A stretch of 64,000 nt of DNA, taken from Actinoplanes sp. N902-109 (GTDB taxonomy: Bacteria; Actinomycetota; Actinomycetes; Mycobacteriales; Micromonosporaceae). Positions 26,371-35,307 of the stretch are shown one piece after another. Position 1 is the stretch's first letter. Each line of letters opens with the position of its first letter. The notes below the pieces were generated by a model. It was not told the DNA's origin. It did no database searches and worked only from the letters and a program-made list of their open reading frames with translations. The position numbers were made by a program, and so were the translations under genes. The stretch is taken from NCBI RefSeq assembly GCF_000389965.1, contig NC_021191.1:4775501-4839500 (forward strand), in the 5' to 3' direction.

Positions 26371-26829
26371 TTACTTGACGTCGTGCCGGGTGATCACACC
26401 GGTGAACGCGTTGATCCGGATCTTGTGCTCGGTACGGCCGTTGGTGATCTCGACGCGGTACTCGTTGCCGTCCTTGAACTCGAACTTGGTGATCGTGCCA
26501 CCGCCGGAGGCCGCCAGCGCGATGGCTTTGGCCTGGTCGGCGCTGATGATCGACGGTGCGCTCGGGCCGTTGGACGGCGAGGGCGGGGTGGACGACGAGG
26601 GCGGGGCGGACGGCGAGGCCGAGGTGGACGGCGCGGCTGAGCTGGACGGCGAGGCCGACGGGCTCTCCGAGGGGACGGCCGGGGCCGACGGCGAGGGGGA
26701 GTCGTCGCGGCCGTGGGCGGCCGAGGGCACCCCGCCGGCCGGGGCGGCCGAAGCCATCGCCGCGGTGCCGAAGAGCCCGGCCAGGGCGATCACACCGGTG
26801 GCCACGACGATGCCTGCACGCTTGTTCAT
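26371..26829 (-). CDS. Exported PepSY-domain protein with Ser/Pro linker
   Basis: A 152-residue protein in three parts: a signal peptide (MNKRAGIVVATGVIALAGLF, cleavage near ASA at 26-28), a disordered Ser/Pro/Ala linker at about 35-90, and a C-terminal PepSY domain (IISADQAKAIALAASGGGTITKFEFKDG...YRVEITNGRTEHKIRINAFTGVITRHDVK). PepSY domains are thought to inhibit proteases or sense envelope state. GAAAGG precedes ATG 26829 and a well-spaced promoter lies upstream. The DUF6886 gene follows after 9 bases, so the two probably form an operon. Confidence 0.88.
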   Translation of the reverse strand: MNKRAGIVVATGVIALAGLFGTAAMASAAPAGGVPSAAHGRDDSPSPSAPAVPSESPSASPSSSAAPSTSASPSAPPSSSTPPSPSNGPSAPSIISADQAKAIALAASGGGTITKFEFKDGNEYRVEITNGRTEHKIRINAFTGVITRHDVK

Positions 26830-26889
26830 GGAAGCCTTTCGCTGGCGGGCGTCACCCCGCGGACAATGGTGAGAGCCATCGACAGAGGT

Positions 26890-26918
26890 AAGATAGTTGA
26901 GCCTTCCACCTTTGTCGA
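26890..26918 (-). promoter_or_regulatory. Promoter of the PepSY gene
   Basis: On the minus strand TCGACA (26918-26913) and TATCTT (26895-26890) are 17 bases apart, close to the housekeeping consensus. The transcript would start near 26883, about 54 bases before the ATG at 26829. Confidence 0.6.
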
Positions 26919-26963
26919 TGCCGGCCGTTCGAGTGACGCTGCCGCACGCCGCGTCGAAGGACA

Positions 26964-26980
26964 GGTGACCGTCCGTCACC
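26964..26980. promoter_or_regulatory. GGTGAC-N5-GTCACC inverted repeat between pepSY and jetA
   Basis: A perfect 6-5-6 palindrome in the divergent spacer between the PepSY gene and the Wadjet operon, about 104 bases upstream of jetA. It could be an operator for either side; no regulator gene is adjacent. Confidence 0.4.
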
Positions 26981-27083
26981 GGGTGCGGGATGGCGATTCT
27001 CACTGTGCGCGGCCCGCTCGCCCGGTTCCGTCGTACCCCCGCTCTATGCTCGCAAGCTGCCTGATCAGGAGAGGGGGGCCGGG

Positions 27084-28598
27084 GTGGGGAGCGAGGACGC
27101 CGATGCGTGGGAGCTGGCCGGGCTGCCCGGTGGCGTGCCGCAGGCCGCCTACCTGTCCGGGCCGCTCGCCGCGCAATACCGGCTGATCGTCGACGTGCTG
27201 CTGGCCCAGCAGGAGCACACGCTGACCGGGGTGGCCGCCGCCGACCTGCCCGGGCTGCTGCGCGCCGAGCTGGGTGCGCACGCCCGGGTGCTCGACGACC
27301 CGGGGTTCAACCTCGACGCCCGGATGCGCCGGCTCAAGGCGTGGCAGGTTGTCGACATCTGGCAGGACCGCGCGCTGCGTGACGAGGACTTCCTGCGCAA
27401 CCTCGACCGCTATCAGCTCACCCCGGCCGCCGCCGACCTGCACCGGGCGGTGCTCCGCATGGGCCAGGACGTCGCCGACGCCGCCGCTGCCACGTTCGCG
27501 CCGAGCGTGCTGACCGCGCACCTGACCGTTCTGCGGGACACCGCGGCCGGTGATCCGGGCGCCGCCGCGGAGGCCTGGTCGGTGATCCGCACGACGCACC
27601 GCGCGATGGCCGACGCCGCGGCCGGGTGGCAGGCGCGCCTGGCCGCCGCCCAGTCCGGCGCACCCGACCCGGGCAAGCTGACCCAGGTGCAGGAGACGCT
27701 GCGCCGCTACGTCGAGATGTGGGGCGCGGGCATCGACACCCACTCCGACACGATCACCGGCCTGCTCAGCGAGCTGCGCGCGGTCACCGGCTGGCGCCGG
27801 GTCGCCGTGCACCACCTGGGCGCCGCGGCCGACGAGCCCGCCGTCGAGGGGCTCGTCGCCTCCTACGCCCGCACCCTGGACACCCTGCGCCGCTGGTTCG
27901 ACGGGCCGCAGTGCCAGGCCCGCCGGCTGCGCCGGCAGATGCGCGACACCATCTCCCCGCTCGTACGGGGTCAGCGCACCCTCGCCGCGGTCGGCGGGCA
28001 CGTGTCGCGGCGGGCCGAGCTGCTCGCCCTCGCCGGGCAGCTCGAGGCGACCGGCGACGACGTGCGGGGGTGGGAGCTGTGGTGCGCCGCGACCGGGTTG
28101 TTCTCCGCGCGGCACCTGCCCGGGGTCGCCCCCGAACCGGCCGGCAACCCCGCCGCCACGTCGTTCTGGGACGCCGAGCCGGTGCCGGTGGAGGCCCGGT
28201 TGCGCCGGCACGGGCCCAAGGCCACCACCGGGTCGGCCGCGCGCATCCCGGACCGGTCCGAGGGCCGGCGCGCCGCAAAGGCCCGCGCTGCTGAGCTGCA
28301 GTCGGCTGCCGCCCGTACGGAGGCCGCGGTTGCCGCCCGGTCCGGGCAGCGGCTGTCGCAGTGGCGGGAGGTCGCCGGGGCCGAGCTCGACCTGCTGCTC
28401 ACGATGCTGACCGTGCTCGCCGGGGCCCGCAGCGACGCCACCGGGACCCGGCACGCCCGCACCGGCGACGACCGCTGGGTGCTGCGTGCCGAGCCCGCCG
28501 AGCCGCAGGCCCCCGCCGCCGTGCTGCACACGCCCGACGGGCGGCTGGTGCACCCCGACATCCGCCTGCACATCACCGCTGCCGGGCGGCCCGCATGA
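27084..28598 (+). CDS. jetA: Wadjet type II subunit JetA (DUF2397, TIGR02677 family; kleisin-like)
   Basis: A 504-residue protein of the DUF2397 family, the kleisin (MukF-like) subunit of type II Wadjet. Typical parts are AAQYRLIVDVLLAQQEHTLTGV near residue 30, FNLDARMRRLKAWQVVDIWQD near 75, the long helical centre, and RRWFDGPQCQARRLRRQMRDTISPLVRGQRTL near 270. Wadjet complexes recognise circular plasmid DNA by loop extrusion and trigger cleavage by JetD. GTG 27084 is preceded by AGGAGAGGGGG. Its TGA overlaps jetB's ATG (ATGA), so the operon is translationally coupled. Confidence 0.9.
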   Translation: MGSEDADAWELAGLPGGVPQAAYLSGPLAAQYRLIVDVLLAQQEHTLTGVAAADLPGLLRAELGAHARVLDDPGFNLDARMRRLKAWQVVDIWQDRALRDEDFLRNLDRYQLTPAAADLHRAVLRMGQDVADAAAATFAPSVLTAHLTVLRDTAAGDPGAAAEAWSVIRTTHRAMADAAAGWQARLAAAQSGAPDPGKLTQVQETLRRYVEMWGAGIDTHSDTITGLLSELRAVTGWRRVAVHHLGAAADEPAVEGLVASYARTLDTLRRWFDGPQCQARRLRRQMRDTISPLVRGQRTLAAVGGHVSRRAELLALAGQLEATGDDVRGWELWCAATGLFSARHLPGVAPEPAGNPAATSFWDAEPVPVEARLRRHGPKATTGSAARIPDRSEGRRAAKARAAELQSAAARTEAAVAARSGQRLSQWREVAGAELDLLLTMLTVLAGARSDATGTRHARTGDDRWVLRAEPAEPQAPAAVLHTPDGRLVHPDIRLHITAAGRPA

Positions 28599-29707
28599 GC
28601 ACCGCGACCCGCGAGGCCCAGCGGGCGTTCACCGGGCTGCTCGAGCGTCCCCTGGTCACCCCGGCCACCGACCCCGAGCTGCTCCGGCTGGTGCTGCGCC
28701 ATCTGCAGGCCGTCACCGACACCGCGCGCCGCCTCGGCTACCGGGTGCAGCGCGTCGGTCGCGCCGTACGCTTGGTCAGGGTGCCCGTCGCGGGCCGGGT
28801 GACGGCCCCGCCGCGCCCGGCCGACGCCCCCGGCCGGCGGGTCCTGGCCCTGGCCTGCTGCCTGGCCGCGTGCTGCGAGGAGATCGCCGGCGCGGTGACC
28901 CTGCAGCGGCTGTCCGACCTGGTCCGCGATCTGCTGGCGGCGCCCGGGGCCGCGGTGACCGGCTACGACCCGGACGAGCGGGCCCAGCGCAAGGCGTTGC
29001 GCGACGCGGCGAAACTGCTCGAGGGCTGGGGTGTGCTGCGCCGGCGCACCAGCGACGACGCCCTGCTCGAGGAGTGGACCGAGCGCGGGTCGGGGCCGGG
29101 TGCGGGCTACGACGTCGACCGGGACGCGGTGCTGCTGATGACCAGCCCGGACGTGCTCGACCAGGCGTTGCACCCGGGCGGCGACGACGAGCCGGTGCGG
29201 CAGCTGCGAGCATTGGTCGAGACCCCCGTGGTGCTGCACGCCGACCTGAGCGACGAGGAGGCGGCAGCGCTGCGGTCGGCGCGGTCCGGGGCCGCGCGGT
29301 TGACCGGCGGGCACGTCGAGGTCCGCACCGAGGGCATGCTGCTGGTCCTGACCGACGACGAGCAGCAGGCCACCGTGGCGGATTGGCCGCGGGCCCGGGC
29401 CGCCGACTGGGTGGCGTTGCTGATGGCCGATCTCGCCGGGCAGGCCGGCACCCGCGCCGCCGACGGCAGCGTGCGGCTGACCGCGGCCGAGGTCGACGAG
29501 GTGGTCGCCGACCTGGTCGACTGGCGCGGCGACTACCTGAACAAGGCGCAGAAGACCGTGCCCGGCACCGTCCGCGCCGACGCCGAGGCCCGGCTCACCG
29601 AGCTGGGCCTGCTGCGCGTGCACCTGGACGCCTCGTGGCAGCTGCTGCCCGTGGCCGGCCGTTACCGCGCGCCCGGCATCACCATCACCTCGGAAGGCCG
29701 CCCGTGA
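28595..29707 (+). CDS. jetB: Wadjet type II subunit JetB (DUF2398, TIGR02678 family; MukE-like)
   Basis: A 370-residue DUF2398 protein. Recognisable stretches are REAQRAFTGLLERPLVTPATDPELLRLVLRH at the N-terminus, RRVLALACCLAACCEEIAG, TLQRLSDLVRDLL, DAAKLLEGWGVLRRR, and the C-terminal GRYRAP. In the complex this subunit plays the KITE/MukE role, bridging kleisin and SMC. Its start and stop both overlap the neighbours by ATGA and GTGA. The order jetA-jetB-jetC is canonical for type II Wadjet, which supports the assignment beyond motif similarity. Confidence 0.88.
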   Translation: MSTATREAQRAFTGLLERPLVTPATDPELLRLVLRHLQAVTDTARRLGYRVQRVGRAVRLVRVPVAGRVTAPPRPADAPGRRVLALACCLAACCEEIAGAVTLQRLSDLVRDLLAAPGAAVTGYDPDERAQRKALRDAAKLLEGWGVLRRRTSDDALLEEWTERGSGPGAGYDVDRDAVLLMTSPDVLDQALHPGGDDEPVRQLRALVETPVVLHADLSDEEAAALRSARSGAARLTGGHVEVRTEGMLLVLTDDEQQATVADWPRARAADWVALLMADLAGQAGTRAADGSVRLTAAEVDEVVADLVDWRGDYLNKAQKTVPGTVRADAEARLTELGLLRVHLDASWQLLPVAGRYRAPGITITSEGRP

Positions 29708-32700
29708 CGCTCCCAGCTCTTGGCCCGGCTGCCGACGACCGGCAGCTGACCGCGTGGCGCGACGCGCTGACCGGGGGTGAGCTGCCCGCGCCGACCCGCG
29801 AGCGATGGCAGATCCTGCGCGCCGGCGTGGTCAACCTGTGGGAGTTCGACGTCGCCGAATACTGGTTCGCCGACGGGCGCGCCCAGTTCGTCGGGGCCAA
29901 CCAGTCCGGCAAGTCCACGCTGATGGCGCTGACCACGCTGATCATGCTGGCCGGCGATCTCGACCGGCAGAACATCGACACGTTCGGCCAGTCCGACAAG
30001 GCGTTCCGCTACTACGTCGAGCCCACCGACGACGCCCGCGACCGGCGCGACGCCACCGCCACCACCAACCGCGGCTGGGCCTGGGTGGAGTATGCCCGGC
30101 TCGGCCCCGGCGGCCCCGAGTTCTACACCACGCTGCTGTACGCGCAGGCCAAGCGCGGGGTGACGGCGATGCCCCCGGCGTGGCTGGTGTGCCGCGGCCG
30201 GGCCCGGGTGCGCGACGGCCTGCAGCTGGCCACCGGGCAGGCGGTCGTGGAGCCGCGGGAGCTGGCCGGCACCGAGGGCCTGACGGTGTTCGACAGCGGG
30301 CGCCGCTACGCCGAGCGGCTGGCCACCGAGCTGTTCGGCTTCGCCGACACCGACCGCTACACCACCGTGCTCGAGATGCTCAAGGTGCTCCGCACCCCGC
30401 ACCTGGGCCAGCGGCTCAACCCGGACTGGTTCACCCGGCAGATCCGTTCCGCGCTGCCCCCGGTGGCCCGCACCGAGGTGGCCGAGCTGGCCGAGGGCTG
30501 GCAGCAGCTCGAACAACTGCGCCGCGACCGCGACTCGGCCCGCGAGGCCCGCGACGCCATCACCGCGTACGTCACCAGGGCCTGGCGCCCGTGGGCCGAC
30601 TCGGTGCTGCGCCTGCACGCCGACGAGCTGCTCGACGCCGACACGGCCGTCACCCGCGCCGCCCACGACGTCACCGCCGCCACCAGCCGCCTCGAGCAGG
30701 CCCGCGGCGAGCTGAGCACCGAGGCCACCCGCACCGACGAGCTGCTGCGGGCAGCCCGTGCCGCCCAGACCCGCTACGAGGAGCTGCTGCGCTCCAAGGC
30801 CTACCTGGACGCGGCCGGTCGCGCGGATCACGCCGGCACCCTGCGCAAGGAAGCCGAGACCGCGCGCCGCCACGCCGGCACAGCCGCCGCCGACGCCGCC
30901 CGCGCCCGGTCCGAGAGCGAGCGCCGCGCCGCCCACCGCGACCAGGCCCGGGCCGCCGCTCGGACCACCCGCGACCGGGCCACCGCAGCGACCGAGCACG
31001 CCGCCGCCGCAGCCACCACGGCCGGCCTCGGCGACCACGCCCCGCAATGGGCAGCCACCGGCGACCTCGACCGCCTCACCGCCGCCATCGCCACCCGCCG
31101 CAGCGCCGTCGCCGTGCTGCGCAAACTCCTGCGCGAGGCGGCCACGGCGGTCACCCGCTGGGAAGCCGCCGACGACCGGGCCACCACCGCCCGCCACGAC
31201 CACGAGACCCGCAGCCGCACCGCCGACACCGCCACCGAGGCACTGGCCGAAGCCCTGCAACACCTCTCCGACGACCTCGAACGCTGGTCGGTGGCCACCC
31301 CCGGCGCACCCCCGGTCCCGGTACGCGAACAGTGGCTGGCCCACGTCACCACAGCAGCCGCCCACCCCCGCCCCCGGGCCGCCCTCCGCACCCTGGTCAC
31401 CACCGACTGGCTCGACCCCGCCATCACCCCCCTGACCGAGCAGATCGGCACCCTGCGCACCCGGGCCACCACCGCCGACCAGCAGGCCGCCGAAGCCGAG
31501 ACCGAGGCCACCCACCTCACCACCACCGCCGACCCCACCCCCGCCACCACCCCGGCCCGCTGGACCCGCCGCCCCCGCCCACCCATGTCGGCCCGGGCAG
31601 GCGGCCCCCTCTGGCGGCTGGTCGACCCGCACCCCGGCACCGGCCAGGCCACCATCGACGCCCTCGAAGCAGCCCTCGACGCCGCCGGCCTCCTCGACGC
31701 CTGGCTCACCCCCGACCACACCTGGTCCCCCACCCGCGACACCCACGACACCGTCCTCACAACCGCCACCGCGAACCCGCCCTCCCACGAGGCCGCCGCG
31801 GCAGGAGCGGCGCGGACGTTGGCTGATGTGCTGCGGCCGGCGGAGGATGCCGGGGAGCTCGCCGGTGCGGTGACGGCCGTGCTGGCCACCATCGGTTACG
31901 CGCCGGCCGGGGTGGAGCTGGCCGGGGCCGTGGCCGTGTCGGCGGACGGGCGGTGGCGGACGCCGGTGGCAGCCGGGCAGGCCGGCGCGGCGCCGGCGGG
32001 TGCGGAGCTGCTGGGCGTCGCGGCCCGGGTTGCCGCACGCCGGCGGCGGATCGCCGAGCTGCGCGAGCGAGCCGGTGAAGCGCGCCGGGCGGCCGAGGAT
32101 TTCCGGGCCGGGGCCGCCGCCCTCACCGAACGCATCGCCATGGTCCGGGCCGACGCCGCAGCCGCGCCTGATGACGCCGATGTGGTGTCCGCGGGCAGTG
32201 CGGTGGCCGCCGCGAACGCCGAGCGGGAACGCGCCGAGGAGGCCCTCGCCCGGGCCGAGCGGGAGGCCGCCCGGGCCAAGCGGCACGCCGATGACACCGC
32301 GGCCGAGGTTGCGGCACATGCCGGGGCGCATGAGCTGCCGCTGACCGAGGAACGGCTCGATGCGCTCGCCACCGACCTCGATCAGGCCGCCCAGGCGGTT
32401 GCCGACCTGGGGCTGGCACTGGCGGGCCGGGCTGCCGCCGACCGCGATCTGGCCGCCGGCATCGAGGCCGCTGCCGAGGCCGCTGATGCGGCTGCCCAGG
32501 CTGACCAGCGGGCTCAGGACGCCGCCGTCGAGGCCGAGGAGGCTGTGCTGCGCGCCGAGGAGGCCTCGGTGGCTCGCGACGACCAGGAGCAGCTCGACTA
32601 CGCCCGTACGTTGGAGAAGGAGCGGGCGGAGCTGGACGGCCTGGTCGATGCCAGCCGCACCAGGGGTAACCGGCTGGCCGAGGCGGCTGCCAAGGCCGCC

Positions 32701-34149
32701 GGCCTGGTCGAGCAGCGCGAACGTGAGCTCGCCGCGGCCCACCGGCGCCGCGACGCCGCCCTGACCGCCTGGTGGATCCCGGTCGACGCGGGCCTCGCCG
32801 CCGCCCGCGACCTGCTCACCCGAGCAGACTCAGGCCGGCCCCCCGGCTCGGGGCATGGCACCGACGCCGAGCAGAGCGGCGAGGAAGGCGCAGGGCGAAG
32901 CGGCGAGGAAGGCGCAGGGCGAAGCGGCGAGGAAGGCGCAGGGCGAACGCGGCTCATCGGTGGGGCCGGGGCGGAGCGGAGCCTGGCGGCGGCGCTGCGG
33001 CAGGCGCTCGCGGCGGCGACCACGTTGCGACCGCCGACCTGGCCGGATGCCGCGGTGGACAAGGCGAAGCGGGCGCAGACGGCGATGGCCAAGGCCGTGG
33101 GCAGTGCCGTCGCGGAGCTGCGGACGGTGCTGGAGGCCGCCGGCGGGCGTTCGGTGACCATTGTGGACGCCGACGACAACGCGGGGCTGCCCGGCGTGCT
33201 CATCCTGGTCGACGCCTCCGGGGCGCACCTGGCGCCGGCCGAGGCGATCCGGCATCTGGACGAGCTGGTGGCCGAGCTGTCGGCGGCGCACAGCGGGAAG
33301 CTCGACCAGATCTACACCGAGCTGCTGGCGTCCACGTTCATCGACCATCTCGGTGACCGGGTCAAGAAGGTCAGCGATCTGCTGAGCCTGGTCAACAAGG
33401 TGCTCGAACGGCACCCTACCGGCGCCAACCGGACCACCCTGCGGCTGCGGCGGCACCCGGCGGAGGGGCAGCGGGCGGGCTGGGCGGTGCTGCGGGCACT
33501 GGAGGACGGCACCATCGCCTCGCCGGCGGCGCAGGAGCAGATCCGCGAGTTCCTGGGCGACCGGGTACGGGAGGCGCAGGAGGCCGGCCAGGGCAGCACG
33601 CTCGACTGGACCGAGCATCTCGCGGCGCTGCTCGACTATCGCAGCTGGTTCGACGTGGTGGCGGAGTTCCGGGTCGAGGGCAGCGACTTCAAGCCGCTGA
33701 CCAAGCAGGTGCACGGCGTGGACTCCGGCGGCGGCAAGGTGGTGACGCTGTTGCAGCCGCTGCTGGCAACCTTGGTGGCGCTCTACACGGAGTCCCCGGC
33801 GGCACCGCGGCCGTTGTGGCTGGACGAGGCGTTCGAGGGCGTCGACCCGGGCAACCGGGCGACGATGCTGCGCCTGCTGGTCGACTTCGACCTGGACTTC
33901 CTGCTGGCCGGGCCGGCGCCGCTGGTGGCCGCGGCGCAGGTGCCGGCGGCTGCGGTCTGGATCATCTCGCGGGCACCCGCCCCGGCGCCGGGGGTCGACC
34001 TGTCGCTCATGCTGTGGGCCGGCCGCACCCTCGAACAGATCGCTGTCCCGGACCACGCGGTGCGCATCCTCGCGCCGCGCCGCCCGCTGGAGGAGGGCCC
34101 GGACCTCTTCACCACGGTGGACGCCGGCGACCCCGGTGATCAGGGGTGA
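29704..34149 (+). CDS. jetC: Wadjet type II SMC-like ATPase JetC (TIGR02680 family)
   Basis: A 1481-residue SMC/SbcC-type ATPase. Walker A GANQSGKST lies at 64-72, the signature DSGGGK near 1340, and Walker B WLDEAFEGVDP near 1372-1382. Between the heads is a very long Ala/Arg/Glu-rich coiled coil with a central non-helical hinge at about 630-800. It is the DNA-loop-extruding motor of the Wadjet complex. GTG 29704 overlaps jetB's stop. A 72-bp tandem repeat inserts three SGEEGAGR units at residues 1058-1081, breaking the second coiled-coil arm. Its TGA overlaps a GTG that begins only a 36-codon ORF, where jetD should be. Confidence 0.92.
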   Translation: MTLPALGPAADDRQLTAWRDALTGGELPAPTRERWQILRAGVVNLWEFDVAEYWFADGRAQFVGANQSGKSTLMALTTLIMLAGDLDRQNIDTFGQSDKAFRYYVEPTDDARDRRDATATTNRGWAWVEYARLGPGGPEFYTTLLYAQAKRGVTAMPPAWLVCRGRARVRDGLQLATGQAVVEPRELAGTEGLTVFDSGRRYAERLATELFGFADTDRYTTVLEMLKVLRTPHLGQRLNPDWFTRQIRSALPPVARTEVAELAEGWQQLEQLRRDRDSAREARDAITAYVTRAWRPWADSVLRLHADELLDADTAVTRAAHDVTAATSRLEQARGELSTEATRTDELLRAARAAQTRYEELLRSKAYLDAAGRADHAGTLRKEAETARRHAGTAAADAARARSESERRAAHRDQARAAARTTRDRATAATEHAAAAATTAGLGDHAPQWAATGDLDRLTAAIATRRSAVAVLRKLLREAATAVTRWEAADDRATTARHDHETRSRTADTATEALAEALQHLSDDLERWSVATPGAPPVPVREQWLAHVTTAAAHPRPRAALRTLVTTDWLDPAITPLTEQIGTLRTRATTADQQAAEAETEATHLTTTADPTPATTPARWTRRPRPPMSARAGGPLWRLVDPHPGTGQATIDALEAALDAAGLLDAWLTPDHTWSPTRDTHDTVLTTATANPPSHEAAAAGAARTLADVLRPAEDAGELAGAVTAVLATIGYAPAGVELAGAVAVSADGRWRTPVAAGQAGAAPAGAELLGVAARVAARRRRIAELRERAGEARRAAEDFRAGAAALTERIAMVRADAAAAPDDADVVSAGSAVAAANAERERAEEALARAEREAARAKRHADDTAAEVAAHAGAHELPLTEERLDALATDLDQAAQAVADLGLALAGRAAADRDLAAGIEAAAEAADAAAQADQRAQDAAVEAEEAVLRAEEASVARDDQEQLDYARTLEKERAELDGLVDASRTRGNRLAEAAAKAAGLVEQRERELAAAHRRRDAALTAWWIPVDAGLAAARDLLTRADSGRPPGSGHGTDAEQSGEEGAGRSGEEGAGRSGEEGAGRTRLIGGAGAERSLAAALRQALAAATTLRPPTWPDAAVDKAKRAQTAMAKAVGSAVAELRTVLEAAGGRSVTIVDADDNAGLPGVLILVDASGAHLAPAEAIRHLDELVAELSAAHSGKLDQIYTELLASTFIDHLGDRVKKVSDLLSLVNKVLERHPTGANRTTLRLRRHPAEGQRAGWAVLRALEDGTIASPAAQEQIREFLGDRVREAQEAGQGSTLDWTEHLAALLDYRSWFDVVAEFRVEGSDFKPLTKQVHGVDSGGGKVVTLLQPLLATLVALYTESPAAPRPLWLDEAFEGVDPGNRATMLRLLVDFDLDFLLAGPAPLVAAAQVPAAAVWIISRAPAPAPGVDLSLMLWAGRTLEQIAVPDHAVRILAPRRPLEEGPDLFTTVDAGDPGDQG
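32875..32946. repeat. Three perfect 24-bp tandem repeats inside jetC
   Basis: Bases 32875-32898, 32899-32922 and 32923-32946 are identical 24-mers, in frame, coding SGEEGAGR three times. The flanks (RPPGSGHGTDAEQ before, RTRLIGGAG after) are also low in coiled-coil character, so this is an insertion of linker-like sequence within the coiled coil. Perfect identity of the copies points to recent expansion by slippage. Confidence 0.9.
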
Positions 34150-34256
34150 GCACCACCCGCGGAACCGTCGACGCCCGGTGCCGGGATGCGGACCGGCCGG
34201 GACAGGACGACGACGAAGGCGGAGCGGCGGGCGGGCGGCAAGCGCGCCGACCGTGA
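34146..34256 (+). pseudogene. 36-codon coupled ORF in the position of jetD
   Basis: A GTG at 34146 overlaps the jetC TGA (GTGA), as jetD starts usually do in such operons. The frame gives MSTTRGTVDARCRDADRPGQ and stops at 34256 after 36 codons. None of the features of JetD (DUF3323/DUF2399, Toprim-containing TopoVI-A-like nuclease) is found in any frame from here to the LLM gene at 34382. I read it as the stub of a deleted jetD. The alternative is a chance ORF after an operon that never had jetD. Confidence 0.45.
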
Positions 34257-34381
34257 CCACCGCACCGGACCCGTCGCCCTCCCCCGTCGTCACCAGCCGG
34301 ACACCGCCGCCCGTCAAGCACCAACCGCAGCGGACAGTTGATCGCCCTTGGCTACACTCCGGCCATACAAAGATGTGTAGG

Positions 34382-35263
34382 TCAGCCGCGCACGATCTCG
34401 CGGATGGTGTCCATGGCCCTGCGCCGGTCGTCGCCCTTGCCCAGCAGATAGTCGGGCACGATGAGTTCGTCGAGGCCGAGCGCACGGTACTGCTCGACCG
34501 CCTCCTTGACCGCCGCGGGTGTGCCGCCGACGACCGGGCCGGTGACATCGCCGGGCAGCGGGCCGTCCAGCACGATGTGCGCCTGGGCGGTGCGGGCGAT
34601 CGCCGCCGGGTCGCGGCCGATCGCGGCGCAGTGCTGGTCGAGCACCGCCGACTTGTGGGCGATCAGGTCGGGCAGGCCCCAGCAGTTCCACATGTCGGCA
34701 TACTCGGCGACGATGCGCAGCATGCGCTTCTCGCCCTTGCCGCCGATGAGGACGGGCAGCGGGTCCTGGACCGGTTTCGGCTCGCAGACCGCGTCGGTGA
34801 GCTGGTAGTAGTCGCCGTGCAGGGTCGTCGAGGGGGTACGCAGCAGGCCGTGCAGCACCTGCAGGGCCTCGACGAACCGGTCCAGCAGTCGTTTGGTGGC
34901 GGGCAGCTCGATCCCGTACTGCTCATGCTCGTTGATCTGCCATCCGGCCCCGACGCCGAGGGTGAACCGGCCCCCGGAGATCCGGTCGACGGTGGCCGCC
35001 ATGTTGGCCAGCACGGCGGGGTGCCGGTAGGTGTTGCCGTAGACCAGGGTGCCGATCCGCAGGCTGGGCAGCACCGCCGCGAACGCCGCGGCCACCGATC
35101 CGCATTCGAGGACGGGGTGCATCGGGTCCACCCCGGGGCCGGCGTTGGGCATGAAATGGTCGGCTACGTAGACGCCGTCCCAGCCGGTGCCGGCCGCGTG
35201 CCGGGCCACGTCCAGCATTTCCTCGTACGGCTGCCCGGCTCCGGGCCAGATCGAAACTCGCAT
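34382..35263 (-). CDS. LLM-class F420-dependent oxidoreductase
   Basis: A 293-residue TIM-barrel enzyme of the luciferase-like family: MRVSIWPGAGQPYEEMLDVARHA, GTGWDGVYVADHFMP, LRIGTLVYGNTYRHPAVLANMAATVDRISGGRFTLGVGAGW, and LPVLIGGKGEKRMLRIVAEYADMWN. The VGAGW and GGKGE loops are typical of actinobacterial F420-using members. The substrate is unknown. ATG 35263 is chosen for AAGGTGA upstream and because the barrel's first strand starts here; the frame extends upstream without coding character. It is convergent with the Wadjet operon. Confidence 0.85.
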   Translation of the reverse strand: MRVSIWPGAGQPYEEMLDVARHAAGTGWDGVYVADHFMPNAGPGVDPMHPVLECGSVAAAFAAVLPSLRIGTLVYGNTYRHPAVLANMAATVDRISGGRFTLGVGAGWQINEHEQYGIELPATKRLLDRFVEALQVLHGLLRTPSTTLHGDYYQLTDAVCEPKPVQDPLPVLIGGKGEKRMLRIVAEYADMWNCWGLPDLIAHKSAVLDQHCAAIGRDPAAIARTAQAHIVLDGPLPGDVTGPVVGGTPAAVKEAVEQYRALGLDELIVPDYLLGKGDDRRRAMDTIREIVRG

Positions 35264-35307
35264 GCGTTCACCTTGCCACGGGCGGCTGCGCGGCAGCAGC
35301 GGCCCGG

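Noticed and set aside
29662..32742. A 1026-codon minus-strand frame opposite jetC
   Set aside because: Almost entirely Gly and Val runs, a mirror of the Ala/Arg/Thr-rich coiled coil; no start signal and no domain.
32875..32946. The perfect tandem repeats in jetC as a CRISPR-like array
   Set aside because: There are no spacers between the units and the unit is 24 bp in frame with the gene. It is a microsatellite-like expansion.
34352..34380. CTACAC...GTGTAG inverted repeat between the Wadjet operon and the LLM gene as a terminator
   Set aside because: Arms are only 6 bp with a 17-base loop and low stability, so I do not list it as a terminator.
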